Part shown: in pieces, positions 1 through 9,290 of the stretch
How the letters are laid out: each line of letters starts with the position of its first letter
How positions within the stretch are numbered: position 1 is the stretch's first letter
Origin: Acinetobacter sp. MB5
GTDB taxonomy: Bacteria > Pseudomonadota > Gammaproteobacteria > Pseudomonadales > Moraxellaceae
DNA length: 64,000 nucleotides
NCBI RefSeq assembly: GCF_003261585.1
Contig: NZ_POVU01000003.1
Coordinates: forward strand, 1-64,000
Direction of reading: 5' to 3'
Notes under the pieces: model-generated
Databases searched by the model: none
Told to the model about the DNA's origin: nothing
The model's input: the letters and a program-made list of their open reading frames with translations, nothing else
Made by a program: the position numbers and the translations under genes

Positions 1-122
1 TTATGTTGAGTACTTTGGAATGTGTAACCGAGTAACAATGGTGTTACTGTTACGCCAGCATTTGCTGCAACAAATGGAGAAGCTGCAAGCAATGTAGCAA
101 CAGCAATACGACTCAATTTCAT
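1..122 (-). CDS. ompA: OmpA-family outer membrane protein, N-terminal part only
   Basis: This is the first 40 codons of a gene that runs off the left edge of the window. The ATG at 122 follows a strong GGAGG placed 6 bases upstream. The peptide begins [15 protein letters not shown] and has a clear Sec signal peptide ending in ANA. The mature start [14 protein letters not shown] is the first beta strand of Acinetobacter OmpA (Omp38). The family is a slow porin with an 8-stranded N-terminal barrel and a C-terminal peptidoglycan-binding domain, and it anchors the outer membrane to the wall. Only the signal peptide and first strand are visible here, so the C-terminal domain is inferred. Confidence rests on the close match of this short segment to what I remember of Acinetobacter OmpA. 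Confidence 0.9.
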   Translation of the reverse strand, partial: MKLSRIAVATLLAASPFVAANAGVTVTPLLLGYTFQSTQH

Positions 123-434
123 GGATATCCTCCAGAGAAAACAATTATTTTAAGCTTAGCTCAAAACTTTTATTTACTTATCAAGATTTAATCTCGATTG
201 TTATTTAAGCCAATCTTATATTTTTGTTAGCGAAAAAATAGCCAACAATCCCAATTCAAGATCGAATTATTGACAAATTTTCTTACAATTTCCGTTGTAG
301 TTCAGTAAAATTTCAACTAAATTCAAGAAAAATTAAGTTATACATAATTTATATATTATTAAAGCATGTATTTTTATACTTATTTATTATTTCTAAATCT
401 TATTTCAAAAAGAATTAATACTGGAAACTAAAAG
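123..434. other. AT-rich intergenic region with ompA leader hairpin
   Basis: This region separates the divergent ompA and pseudopilin genes. It is very AT-rich. On the ompA (minus) strand, 248-224 forms an 8-bp hairpin, TTGTTGGC pairing with GCTAACAA across a 9-base loop with one G-U pair. It sits about 100 bases upstream of the ompA ATG. Long structured ompA leaders are known regulatory targets in enterobacteria; that role here is inference. I could not assign a confident -35/-10 pair for either gene. Confidence 0.4.
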
Positions 435-959
435 ATGAAGAACATCCAAGGTGGATTTAGCCTTTTGGAGATTATTGTCACTCTTATCGTTGTCATGATC
501 ATAATATCTATCATCATTCCTTTTTATCACAATGCTCAAGCCAAGCAAGAATCCCAGCACATTCCGATTAAGCTCCGTATGCACTTACTGCATGCAAAAC
601 AAAATGCTGTTCTCTATCATAATAATGTGGTGATTTGCTCAAGTGAAGACTTCAAGACATGCGGCAATAATGCTTGGGCGACAGGTTTAATCTCTTTTTT
701 AGATCTGAATCAAAATCGTAATCTGGACGAAAATGAGAAAATTCTTCAAATTGATACGCTACAACTTCACTATGGCACACTCAACTGGCAAGGAAGTTTA
801 AAATCTTCTCGTATTGTTTTTCAAGGAGATACAGGTTTACCAAGAGGCTCTATGGGCAGCTTTTATTACTGTAGCAAATATGATGCTCCTCACAATAAAA
901 CCATCCTGAATATGATGGGACTCATTCGACATGAAACACCCACAAGCTGTTCAATATAA
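435..959 (+). CDS. FimT/GspH-type minor pseudopilin
   Basis: This 174-residue protein begins with a type IV prepilin leader. A short basic leader MKNIQGG is cut before F8, and mature residue 5 is the conserved Glu (FSLLE). A hydrophobic helix of about 20 residues follows. The globular part has paired cysteines (C65 region CSSEDFKTC and a C-terminal pair), as in FimT/FimU/GspH minor pseudopilins. Such proteins prime pilus assembly at the inner membrane after PilD processing. FimT of other species also binds DNA during natural transformation through a C-terminal GRxR motif; here the matching tail reads GLIRHE, so that motif is only partly kept. The gene stands alone between ompA and a terminator, away from any pil operon. 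GGA lies 10 bases before the ATG. The exact family member (FimT, FimU or GspH) is not settled. Confidence 0.8.
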   Translation: MKNIQGGFSLLEIIVTLIVVMIIISIIIPFYHNAQAKQESQHIPIKLRMHLLHAKQNAVLYHNNVVICSSEDFKTCGNNAWATGLISFLDLNQNRNLDENEKILQIDTLQLHYGTLNWQGSLKSSRIVFQGDTGLPRGSMGSFYYCSKYDAPHNKTILNMMGLIRHETPTSCSI

Positions 960-999
960 GAATATAAAAACAACTTAAAATATTTTCTTTATTCCAAAT

Positions 1000-1031
1000 A
1001 AAAAAAGCTGGAACAAATCCAGCTTTTTTTA
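1000..1031. terminator. Bidirectional intrinsic terminator
   Basis: AAAAAAGCTGG and CCAGCTTTTTT flank a short AACAAAT loop. The A and T tracts on either side allow it to end both the pseudopilin transcript and the convergent sulfite reductase transcript. Confidence 0.85.
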
Positions 1032-1040
1032 TTTCAGCAA

Positions 1041-1526
1041 TTAAGCGCCAGTTTGATAACCAGATTGCGGAACTGCTGTTGAAATTTGGTATGGGTGAGT
1101 AAAGTCTTTCAAACCTGCCGCAGCTTCTTGAATATCCTTACCTTCTTTAACGACAAAGCTATCGAAGCCTGAACGTTTTAAGTAATTCAAAACATCTTTA
1201 AAGATATCGCCGACTGCACGTAATTCACCTTGGTAACCTTGACGACGTAATAATGCAGCAAAAGAATAACCACGACCATCATTAAAACCAGCAAATTCAA
1301 CAAAAATTGTGTCGAGCTGATCCAATGGATAGTGATGCGTTTCAGGAGAATCATCGACCGTAATATACAACGCTTTTTTGCCTTGTACTTGATTCAGTTG
1401 CTCTAGCTGCGCTGTGGTTAAAACCACATCACCTTGTGGCACTAAACCATCTTCAACAACGGCTTGATAACTGTTGTCCTGAATCGTGCCATCTTTAAAT
1501 AGCACAGGTAAGGCTAAATTAAGCAT
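1041..1526 (-). CDS. DUF934 family protein, sulfite reductase partner
   Basis: A 161-residue protein of the DUF934 family. This family is found almost always next to a siroheme sulfite/nitrite reductase and is thought to support sulfite reduction; its biochemical role is not established. I chose ATG 1526 because AAGGAG lies 8 bases upstream; an upstream in-frame start at 1604 would lie deep within the preceding gene. The start overlaps the 3' end of the reductase gene by 8 bases (ATGCTTAA), which implies translational coupling. No membrane segment or signal peptide is seen. The region around residues 70-90 (IFVEFAGFNDGRGYSFA) resembles the conserved core of the family. Confidence 0.85.
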   Translation of the reverse strand: MLNLALPVLFKDGTIQDNSYQAVVEDGLVPQGDVVLTTAQLEQLNQVQGKKALYITVDDSPETHHYPLDQLDTIFVEFAGFNDGRGYSFAALLRRQGYQGELRAVGDIFKDVLNYLKRSGFDSFVVKEGKDIQEAAAGLKDFTHPYQISTAVPQSGYQTGA

Positions 1527-3162
1527 ATGCACGCTCCTTAAATGGTTGAATTCCCACACGGCGGTAAGTTTCAATAAACTCTTCGCCTTCTTGACGTAGG
1601 TCAAGGTAAGTATTCAGAATTTCTTCAACAATATCAGGGACAACATCGGCTGCAAATGATGGCCCTAAGATGTCACCAATTGAAGCATCATGGTCTGAGT
1701 TACCACCCAAAGTAATTTGGTAGAACTCTGCACCTTTTTTATCAACACCCAAAATCCCGATGTTACCTACGTGGTGGTGACCACACGCATTCATACAACC
1801 TGAGATATTTAAGTCTAAATGACCCAAGTTATAAACTGTATCTAAGTCTTCAAAACGGCGGGTAATCGCTTCTGAAATTGGAATCGATTTTGCATTCGCC
1901 AATGAACAGAAATCGCCACCAGGACAGCAGATAATATCGGTAATATAACCAATATGTGCGCGTGCCATGTCAGCATTTTCCAAAGCTTGCCACAATACAA
2001 ACAAATCTTTTTGTGGCACGTCAGCTAAAGAAATATTTTGTTCATGTGTCGTACGCAATTCACCAAAGGTATATTGATCAGCAAGATCTGCAATAAAATG
2101 CATTTCTTCTGTAGTCATATCCCCTGGAGCAATACCAGCACGTTTCAAGTTAATGGTCACAATACGATAACCCTGCACTTTATGTGCATTGGTGTTGACG
2201 TTGAACCATTGTTTGAATTTTGGATATTGTGCAAAAATTTCAGTGAAATCTTCGTCAGGTAAATCTTGGTAGTCAAATGGTGTAAACACAGCATCCATTT
2301 TTGCCAAGAATTCAGGTTGAATTTTCAGTGGCTCACGCGTATGCGCAAACTCAGCTTCAACTTTTTCAGCAAAAACTTCAGGCGTCATTGCTTTAACCAA
2401 GATTTTGATACGTGCTTTGTATTTGTTGTCACGGCGACCATGCAAGTTATAAACACGAAGTACCGCGTCTAAATATGCAATCAAATCTTCACGTGGCAAG
2501 AATTCACGAATCACACTACCAATCACGGGTGTACGACCTAAACCACCACCAACTTTGATTTTATAGCCGATTTCGCCTGCTTCATTTTTCACGATATAGA
2601 CACCAATATCATGGAATGAAGTTGCAGCACGGTCTTTTTCTTCAAGTGCAGAAACTGCAATTTTGAACTTACGTGGCAAGAATGCAAATTCAGGGTGGAA
2701 TGTACTCCACTGACGAATCAATTCACAGGTTGGGCGTGGGTCAGCAATTTCCCCAGCTACAACACCCGCATATTGGTCGGTTGTGGTGTTACGAATACAG
2801 TTACCTGAAGTCTGGATGGCATGCATTTGAACGGTTGCCAACTCAGTCAAGATATCTGGTACATCAACCAGCGCAGGCCAGTTTAACTGGATATTTTGAC
2901 GAGTCGATACGTGTGCATAACCACGGTCGTATTCTTTGGCAATATCTGCGATTTTGCGCAGTTGCTTCGAGTTCATCAGACCATAAGGCACGGCAATACG
3001 TAACATTGGCGCATAACGCTGTACGTATAAACCATTTTGCAGACGTAGTGGACGATATTCGTCTTCAGTCAGTTTTCCCGCAAGGTAACGTTCTGTTTGA
3101 TCACGGAATTGTGCAACTCGTTCATTCACCAGTTGCTGATCGAAATCAGTGTATAAATACAT
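1519..3162 (-). CDS. cysI: Assimilatory sulfite reductase hemoprotein subunit
   Basis: A 547-residue siroheme/4Fe-4S reductase that would convert sulfite to sulfide for cysteine synthesis in the cytoplasm. The cluster and siroheme ligands are visible: C413-x5-C419 (CPGGDFC) and C456-x3-C460 (GCMNACG). Upstream are the two ferredoxin-like half-domains, with the STRQN and NCIRNTTTD siroheme-binding segments near residues 86-90 and 121-129. Nitrite reductases share these motifs, so nitrite as substrate cannot be excluded; the DUF934 partner directly downstream favours sulfite. The ATG at 3162 is followed at once by the conserved N-terminus. No flavoprotein subunit (cysJ) is adjacent, so the electron donor (ferredoxin or NADPH) is unknown. 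Confidence 0.88.
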   Translation of the reverse strand: MYLYTDFDQQLVNERVAQFRDQTERYLAGKLTEDEYRPLRLQNGLYVQRYAPMLRIAVPYGLMNSKQLRKIADIAKEYDRGYAHVSTRQNIQLNWPALVDVPDILTELATVQMHAIQTSGNCIRNTTTDQYAGVVAGEIADPRPTCELIRQWSTFHPEFAFLPRKFKIAVSALEEKDRAATSFHDIGVYIVKNEAGEIGYKIKVGGGLGRTPVIGSVIREFLPREDLIAYLDAVLRVYNLHGRRDNKYKARIKILVKAMTPEVFAEKVEAEFAHTREPLKIQPEFLAKMDAVFTPFDYQDLPDEDFTEIFAQYPKFKQWFNVNTNAHKVQGYRIVTINLKRAGIAPGDMTTEEMHFIADLADQYTFGELRTTHEQNISLADVPQKDLFVLWQALENADMARAHIGYITDIICCPGGDFCSLANAKSIPISEAITRRFEDLDTVYNLGHLDLNISGCMNACGHHHVGNIGILGVDKKGAEFYQITLGGNSDHDASIGDILGPSFAADVVPDIVEEILNTYLDLRQEGEEFIETYRRVGIQPFKERAYA

Positions 3163-3277
3163 GGCGTTCAGCTAGTAAGTTCATTTTAACTGCCATAGCA
3201 TAAAGGGCTTTAATTCATCAACAAAATGCTTTTTTTACATATTTAATAACGGTTTTACTGATAAAGAGTTTTCAGCA

Positions 3278-3313
3278 ATAAAAAAACTGACCTCAGACGA
3301 GATCAGCTCTTTT
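3278..3313 (-). terminator. Intrinsic terminator of the aldehyde dehydrogenase gene
   Basis: On the minus strand CTGATCTC pairs with GAGGTCAG (one U-G pair) around a GTCT loop and is followed by six T. It lies 24 bases past the stop codon of the aldehyde dehydrogenase gene. Confidence 0.8.
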
Positions 3314-3336
3314 TACAGCGTGTATTTCAAGGCTGT

Positions 3337-4725
3337 TTAGAATGGTGCATCAATATCTGCAACGCCTACAAGTTTATGGTTTACAAACTCTTTAATACCT
3401 AAACCAATCAACTCACGACCATAGCCAGAGTGTGCAACACCACCAAATGGTAGATCAGCTTTCACCATAGTTGGATGGTTAATGAACACCATGCCTGTAT
3501 AGATTTGTTTTGCAACTTCAACACCACGCGCATGGTCTTGGGTAAATACCGAACCACCTAAACCGAATGGTGTATCGTTGGCAATACGGATTGCATCTGC
3601 TTCATCTTTAGCACGGTACAGCTGTGTCACTGGGCCAAAAAATTCCCAATGACGCGCTTCATTGTTTTCATGCAAGTTGGTCATGAGAAGTGGCTGGAAG
3701 AATGCACCTTGCTCTGGAACTGGCGCACCAATCACTTCAACTTCAGCACCTGCCGCAATCGCTTGTTCAACTTGTTTTTTCAAATCATCCGCTGCTTTTT
3801 GTGAAGACAATGGTGCAAGTGTAGTTTCAGGATCCATCGGATCACCTGCTTTGAGTTTTGCCACACCTTGTTTATACAATTCCAAAAATTGGTCATAAAT
3901 CGCATCAACCACAATCAGACGTTTAGAAGATACGCAGACCTGACCTGCGTTCCAGTGACGGCCCATCACCGCCCAATCTACAGTTTTTTGTAGGTCAGCA
4001 TCTTCAAGCACCACAAAAGCATCTGCACCACCCAACTCTAAAGTGGATTTTTTCAGTGCTTTACCTGCTTCTGCCGCCACAATTGCACCAGCCGCTTCAG
4101 AACCTGTCAATGCCACACCACAAACACGGCGATCATTAAGAATGACCGCCGTATGTTCATGCGCTAAATATAAGTTTTTAAATGCACCTTGAGGTAAACC
4201 CGCTTCAAGCATCAATTCTTCAAAAACATTGGCACTTTGCGGCACATTTGACGCATGTTTTAACAGAATCGTGTTACCCGCTGACAGTTGTGGCGCAATG
4301 ATTCGTGCAATTTGATAGAACGGAAAATTCCAAGGCTCTACCGCAAGCAATACACCTTGTGGTTCATGGTATAGGGTTGCTTCAACGCCTTGTGCATCAG
4401 TTGGGAGTTTTTCTGGTGCTAATAATTTTTCGGCATGCTTTGCATAATATTCTAAAATTTCAGCCGACAAGATGGTTTCAAGCTTCGCTTCAGTAAATAG
4501 CTTACCCATTTCCAGAGTTAAGTATTTTGCATATTTATCGGTTTCGTTGCGCAAAATACTGGCTGCTTTATTTAAAATCGCAGCACGTTGTTCAAAACTG
4601 GTTTCTTTCCAAGCCAAAAAGGTTGTATACGCTTGATCAATCGCGCCAAGCACTTCTTCCTTACTTGCGATTGCAAAAGTTTTTAAAGTTTCACCAGTAT
4701 ATGGATTGACTGTAGCATAAGCCAT
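3337..4725 (-). CDS. NAD(P)-dependent aldehyde dehydrogenase, succinate-semialdehyde type
   Basis: A 462-residue aldehyde dehydrogenase. The catalytic residues are visible: general base E230 in TLELGG and nucleophile C264 in GQVCVSSKR, with the coenzyme-binding segment EPWNFPF near 130-136. Length and these motifs resemble the Sad/YneI group, which oxidises succinate semialdehyde to succinate; substrate assignment is by family resemblance only. ATG 4725 was chosen because AGAAGGA lies 8 bases upstream; an in-frame start at 4755 has no ribosome site. The gene is monocistronic, with a terminator downstream and a terminator of gcd upstream. Confidence 0.82.
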   Translation of the reverse strand: MAYATVNPYTGETLKTFAIASKEEVLGAIDQAYTTFLAWKETSFEQRAAILNKAASILRNETDKYAKYLTLEMGKLFTEAKLETILSAEILEYYAKHAEKLLAPEKLPTDAQGVEATLYHEPQGVLLAVEPWNFPFYQIARIIAPQLSAGNTILLKHASNVPQSANVFEELMLEAGLPQGAFKNLYLAHEHTAVILNDRRVCGVALTGSEAAGAIVAAEAGKALKKSTLELGGADAFVVLEDADLQKTVDWAVMGRHWNAGQVCVSSKRLIVVDAIYDQFLELYKQGVAKLKAGDPMDPETTLAPLSSQKAADDLKKQVEQAIAAGAEVEVIGAPVPEQGAFFQPLLMTNLHENNEARHWEFFGPVTQLYRAKDEADAIRIANDTPFGLGGSVFTQDHARGVEVAKQIYTGMVFINHPTMVKADLPFGGVAHSGYGRELIGLGIKEFVNHKLVGVADIDAPF

Positions 4726-4930
4726 TTGATACGTCCTTCTGTTATGACCCAGCACTAATATTTTTTGGGAGTAAAATTAGTGCTCTTGATCTGATCTTAA
4801 GATCAAAAATTCAACAAGACTTTGAAAAATATAAACTTATATTAATTAAAGCTCATCTATTTTTTAACAAATATTCATCAACAAGCTTGCCTACCTTTTC
4901 CCTACTTTAGTTAGGGAATATTTTTCAGAC

Positions 4931-4960
4931 AAAAAAATGCCCACCGAAGTGAGCATTTTT
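4931..4960 (-). terminator. gcd terminator with UUCG tetraloop
   Basis: On the minus strand AAAAATGCTCAC and GTGGGCATTTTT pair around TTCG, giving a C(UUCG)G tetraloop followed by a T run. It lies 29 bases beyond the gcd stop codon. Confidence 0.85.
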
Positions 4961-4988
4961 ACAATCATGATGAATCAGTTATTCAAGA

Positions 4989-7397
4989 TTATTTCATATC
5001 TGGCAAAGCATAAGCCACAAGATAGTCACCCATCTTGGTACCAAATGAACCATGACCACCCGCCATGATGACAAGGTACTGCTTACCATTGATTTCATAG
5101 GTCATTGGTGTTGCCTGTCCGCCTGCTGGTAGACGTGCTTCCCACAGTTTATCCCCATTACTCACATTGTAAGCACGGATATAGTTATCTTGAGTCGCTG
5201 CAACAAACATCACGTTACCCGCAGTTGAAATCGAACCACCTAAACCAGGCACACCAATTTTGAGTGCTGGCAACTGGAACAATTTCGGCAAGCTGTCACG
5301 AATCGTACCGATCCGTTTTTTCCAAACCACTTGATGGGTATTTAAGTCCACACCAGCAACATAACCCCATGAAGGCTGTTTACATGGCAAACCAAGTGGT
5401 GACAAGAAAGCTTTGATTTCCACACCATAAGGCACACCGTACATTGGTTGAATACCTTGTTCAGTCCCTGCGCCTTTGGCAGTTTCTTTACGGTTTGGAT
5501 TTTCAGGAATCAGACGGCTAATAAATGGCAGACCAATCGGGTTCATGACTGCAACCTGACGATCTTGGTTGACAGACATACCACCCCATTCGAACACACC
5601 CAAGTTACCAGGGAATACCAATGTGCCATTCACTGATGGAGGCGTATAAATACCATTGTAATTCAATTTCTTGAATTCAATACGACACATCAACTGGTCA
5701 AACATGGTTGCACCCCACATGTCTTTATCTGTCAATTTCGCTTGTGGCGCCAGATCCAGATCAGAGAATGGTTGGGTTGCAGAATAATGTTCACCTTGAG
5801 TTTGTGGACCATGCTCAACCGACTGAGGTACAGCACGTTCATGAATCGGTACAATCGCTTTACCTGTACGACGATCCAAAACAAACACGTTACCTGTTTT
5901 GGTTAAAACATAAATTCCTGGAACTGTTTGACCATCTTTGGTTTTCACATCAGCCAATGATGGCTGAGATGGTACGTCCATATCCCACAAATCGTGATGT
6001 GTGGTCTGGAAGTGCCAGATCAATTTACCTGTGGTTGCATTCACCGCCAACATTGAGTTTGCATAACGCTCTTTCAACTCATTACGGTCACCACCCCAAA
6101 TATCAGGCGTACCTACACCTGTTGGAATATAGACAATATCCAGTTTCGCATCATAGGCAAGAGGTGCCCATGCATTTGGTGAGTTATTGACAAAATCGGT
6201 GTTTTGACCTGGTAATGCATTTGGATCTTGTGCACCTGTATCAAATGCCCACAACAATTTACCTGTGTTGACATCGTAACCACGAATCACACCTGAAGGT
6301 TCTTTGTTTGAGTAGTTATCAGTGACAGAACCCGCAATGATGACAGTAGTTCCTGTCACAACTGGAGGTGAAGTTGGGTTATAACCGCCTGGATATGCAT
6401 ATGGCATATTGGCTTGAAGGTTCACTTCACCATTGTTACCAAAGTCAGTACAGCGTTGTCCGTTGTCCGCATTGATCGCAATTAAACGGCCATCGTTGAC
6501 AGGCAAGAAGACTTTACGAGGACATTGGGTTGAACTTGAAGTTTTATGTTCTAAGCTTGCAGCAAACCCTTGAGTATTGTTGGCATCAAAATAAGACACA
6601 CCACGACAAGTCAAATGCTGGAAGCTTGGATCAGTTTTCAATTTCGGATCAAAGCGCCATTTTTGTTTACCTGTTGCAGGATCAAGTGCAATCAAGAACT
6701 GGTGCGTTGTACACATGTACATGTTATTGCCAATTTTGATTGGCGTAACCTGATTGGTGGTTTCACCCGAGTCATTGCCCGTTTTCAAATCACCCGTACG
6801 GAATGTCCATGCCACTTTCAAATCTTTGACATTTTTGTCATTGATTTGAGTGAGTGGAGAGTAACGAACACCACCTTGCGTACGACCATAAGCAGGCCAG
6901 TCGCCTTCAGCAACACCGGTCACCGCTTGTGCTTTTGCAGGTTGCTGATTGGTAATCGTGCCGTTAATTTCTTGTGGATCATTAAAGATCGAATACGCCA
7001 TCACTAAAATAGCAAGCACAAGTGTTGAACCCAGTGCGATACGGCTAGGTTTAACGGGTTGTTGAATACCACGTGTTGCCGCAGGTAACAACAATAAAAT
7101 CCCGATTACACCCAAAACATCAAAACGAGGAACTAAAGCCCAGAAATCTGAACCCACTTCCCATAGTCCCCAAATAATGGTAACTAACATTAAACCTGCA
7201 TAAACAAGCAGAGAAGCCGCAGAGTTGCGTAATAGTAAAATTGCAGAAACCAGTAAAACCAAGCCCGCAATCACATAGTAAATAGAAGCGCCCAAGAACG
7301 CGGCATATGCACCGCCAGCCAGAAGAATCAAACCGATTAAGGCAATCGCAATTGCCATCAAAGTTTGAAACCCTGAACGTTGTGAGGGTTGAGTCAT
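4989..7397 (-). CDS. gcd: Membrane-bound PQQ-dependent glucose dehydrogenase
   Basis: An 802-residue enzyme that oxidises glucose (and other aldoses) to gluconolactone in the periplasm and passes electrons to ubiquinone. Residues 10-130 hold about five transmembrane helices. The rest is an eight-bladed quinoprotein propeller, with blade motifs such as GKQKWRFDP, NTGKLLWAFD and TTGKLIWHF, and the TTHHDLWDMDVP segment that lies near PQQ. The sequence and length match the membrane dehydrogenase of Acinetobacter calcoaceticus (801 residues) closely. ATG 7397 is preceded by GAGGTG at 7 bases, so the upstream in-frame start at 7427 is not needed. The OprB porin gene lies upstream on the same strand, which fits a glucose-oxidation locus. 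No PQQ biosynthesis genes are in the window. Confidence 0.96.
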   Translation of the reverse strand: MTQPSQRSGFQTLMAIAIALIGLILLAGGAYAAFLGASIYYVIAGLVLLVSAILLLRNSAASLLVYAGLMLVTIIWGLWEVGSDFWALVPRFDVLGVIGILLLLPAATRGIQQPVKPSRIALGSTLVLAILVMAYSIFNDPQEINGTITNQQPAKAQAVTGVAEGDWPAYGRTQGGVRYSPLTQINDKNVKDLKVAWTFRTGDLKTGNDSGETTNQVTPIKIGNNMYMCTTHQFLIALDPATGKQKWRFDPKLKTDPSFQHLTCRGVSYFDANNTQGFAASLEHKTSSSTQCPRKVFLPVNDGRLIAINADNGQRCTDFGNNGEVNLQANMPYAYPGGYNPTSPPVVTGTTVIIAGSVTDNYSNKEPSGVIRGYDVNTGKLLWAFDTGAQDPNALPGQNTDFVNNSPNAWAPLAYDAKLDIVYIPTGVGTPDIWGGDRNELKERYANSMLAVNATTGKLIWHFQTTHHDLWDMDVPSQPSLADVKTKDGQTVPGIYVLTKTGNVFVLDRRTGKAIVPIHERAVPQSVEHGPQTQGEHYSATQPFSDLDLAPQAKLTDKDMWGATMFDQLMCRIEFKKLNYNGIYTPPSVNGTLVFPGNLGVFEWGGMSVNQDRQVAVMNPIGLPFISRLIPENPNRKETAKGAGTEQGIQPMYGVPYGVEIKAFLSPLGLPCKQPSWGYVAGVDLNTHQVVWKKRIGTIRDSLPKLFQLPALKIGVPGLGGSISTAGNVMFVAATQDNYIRAYNVSNGDKLWEARLPAGGQATPMTYEINGKQYLVIMAGGHGSFGTKMGDYLVAYALPDMK

Positions 7398-7510
7398 AAA
7401 CACACCTCGATATTTTTGTGAAATCAATGCCCAAGCAAAAGCACAACGCTTTTACTGTGACGAAAAAATGATCTACATGTAACAAGAACACACTGCTTTG
7501 TAAGTGGAAA

Positions 7511-7545
7511 GCCTAATTTTGTTCATATTTTGCACAAAATTAGGC
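7511..7545 (-). other. Perfect 12-bp inverted repeat between oprB and gcd
   Basis: GCCTAATTTTGT at 7511-7522 is repeated as its exact reverse complement at 7534-7545, with an 11-base spacer. It lies 36 bases after the oprB stop and 113 bases before the gcd start. There is no T run after the stem on the minus strand, so it may be an mRNA-stabilising or Rho-dependent stem, or an operator, rather than an intrinsic terminator. A second short overlapping pair, TTAGGC/GCCTAA, at 7540-7560 could form an alternative stem. Confidence 0.55.
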
Positions 7546-7581
7546 GAATGCAGTGCCTAAGAATTTGACTAGAGTGTCAGA

Positions 7582-8829
7582 TTAGAAAGCTGTAACAAAT
7601 TTGATGCCGCCAACCCAAGCGTTGTTGCCATCTTTAAGTGCACCAACATGGCGAACATATTGGATGTTTGGTCGAACAGTCAGCCAGTTGGTTGCATGAA
7701 TACCGTAATACAATTCCGCATCGTATTCATTGTTATAACCTTCTGCACTTTTATGAATGCGACCTAAACCGACTGCAATTTCATCTTGCGGACGAGCATC
7801 CATTAAGCCTTTATAGCTCACTGCAATATTTTGCATATTGGTGACTGCATTGGTTGCATCATCAAAGAATGTTGCATTTGCCCAAGCAGTTAAACCACGA
7901 GTTACATCGCCATGATGGGTCGTTAATTGTTGCTTCACAGATACCCAGCCACCTTGTTTATGTGCTGAAGTATTGGCAATATCCGCCGCTTGTGAATCTA
8001 ACTTACTGGCATCCGCAGTGCTATAGAAATAGCCAACACGATACTCACCTGGTAACTGTGCAGTCGTTAACTTTGGCTGCCACACTAATTCCACAGGAAT
8101 TAAAGCGCCATGTGAACCATCGGTACTTAAATTAAATCCTTTACCACGATCAAGGTTTTCAGGGTTCACTTCAAATGCCCCAACTTGTACAAACAAGCTT
8201 GGTTGCAATTGATATTTCACACGTGCAGCCCATTGACTCACTGGCCAGTTATACCATTGGTCGCCTGCCCAGTTGCCCATTTGTGAACCACAAAGTGCAA
8301 GGTTTTGGAAATCACAATCAAAACTATTGAACTCTTCAGCTTCGCCAAAACGTCCAACTTTAATATCTAATTTTTGATCAAGAAATTTACGTTTAATCCA
8401 GAAATCGGTTAAACGCCAAGTTTGTCCACGCCCCCATACTTCCTGTACTGAGCTTAATTGCCCATTCAATGCATCAGAAGTATTACTTAAATTACGGCCA
8501 TGACGTTCAGTCACAGTAATTTGAGCTTCGGTATCTTGCCAACCTAAGATCTTGTTCAAATCTAAATGAGCACCTAAGCTCACTTGACCTGAATATTCAG
8601 TGCCATGGCTTGATGTATTTTTTGAATCAAGCACATTAGCCAACTCTCCTGTATAACCAAAAGAGAAGTCGTATCCTTGTTCCTTTAAAGCCGTCCGTTG
8701 ACCGTTCCAGTCACCCAACATATATGGGCTATCTGCGCTAAAAGCATCAGCCGCATGCGACTGAGCAGCTAGGGAAACCATAACCGAACAAATGGATACT
8801 TGAGAGATAAAAGCAAACCTACGCAACAT
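7582..8829 (-). CDS. oprB: OprB-family carbohydrate-selective porin
   Basis: A 415-residue outer membrane porin. The first 26-27 residues are a Sec signal peptide ending SHA. The mature protein starts with DSPYMLGDWNGQR, the typical OprB N-terminus, and is rich in alternating beta-strand segments. It ends in an aromatic strand (IKFVTAF), as expected for a beta barrel. OprB porins admit glucose and related sugars. Its place directly upstream of gcd suggests that it feeds glucose to the periplasmic dehydrogenase. The two genes are 184 bases apart, so they may be co-transcribed or separately expressed. Function in sugar uptake is by family and context. Confidence 0.87.
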   Translation of the reverse strand: MLRRFAFISQVSICSVMVSLAAQSHAADAFSADSPYMLGDWNGQRTALKEQGYDFSFGYTGELANVLDSKNTSSHGTEYSGQVSLGAHLDLNKILGWQDTEAQITVTERHGRNLSNTSDALNGQLSSVQEVWGRGQTWRLTDFWIKRKFLDQKLDIKVGRFGEAEEFNSFDCDFQNLALCGSQMGNWAGDQWYNWPVSQWAARVKYQLQPSLFVQVGAFEVNPENLDRGKGFNLSTDGSHGALIPVELVWQPKLTTAQLPGEYRVGYFYSTADASKLDSQAADIANTSAHKQGGWVSVKQQLTTHHGDVTRGLTAWANATFFDDATNAVTNMQNIAVSYKGLMDARPQDEIAVGLGRIHKSAEGYNNEYDAELYYGIHATNWLTVRPNIQYVRHVGALKDGNNAWVGGIKFVTAF

Positions 8830-9290
8830 TGAAAAACTCTATGTTGTTGATCGAAACACGTAGGATACTATTATTTTTGTAAAAAATGTTGAATGTTTTG
8901 TTAATGAAAAACCTGTCTAAATATTTTAATTTTCATTTCACTATTAAATGATTAAAAAATCTAATTATTTTTAAAGAGCAATAAAAATCATGTGTTTATT
9001 TTTTAATAAGCCTATTTATTGATTTTAATAAAAAATAATCAACCTAAAATAAAGCACCAATATAGCGCAAAAACATTCACTTCTAAAATACCTTGTAAAA
9101 TGCTCAGGTTTTATCCTTTTATCTTCAAAATAAATCCATCCATTTAAAATCTTCATATTGCAAGATTTGTTAAAAACAAAGTCATATTCCGCCATTTCAG
9201 CGCTAATTTGCAGCAATTAAAATAAATTACCCTTTACAGACAATGCAAATTGCCTTAATAATTTTTTATCTTCATTTAGGTCAATTATTT
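8830..9290. other. AT-rich divergent intergenic region
   Basis: About 460 bases between oprB (minus) and the AraC-type regulator (plus). The region is strongly AT-rich and has no convincing gene, repeat or structured RNA. A 63-codon minus-strand reading frame at 9025-9216 has no ribosome site and biased low-complexity composition, so I treat it as chance. Promoters for both genes must lie here but I could not place them. Confidence 0.5.

Noticed and set aside
2673..3203. 176-codon plus-strand frame opposite cysI
   Set aside because: Antisense shadow of a conserved gene.
4905..4965. Riboswitch or leader before the aldehyde dehydrogenase gene
   Set aside because: The stem is explained fully as the gcd terminator.
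5708..6190. 160-codon plus-strand frame opposite gcd
   Set aside because: Antisense shadow within the propeller domain of gcd.
9025..9216. 63-codon minus-strand reading frame
   Set aside because: No ribosome site, low-complexity composition, in an AT-rich gap; most likely chance.
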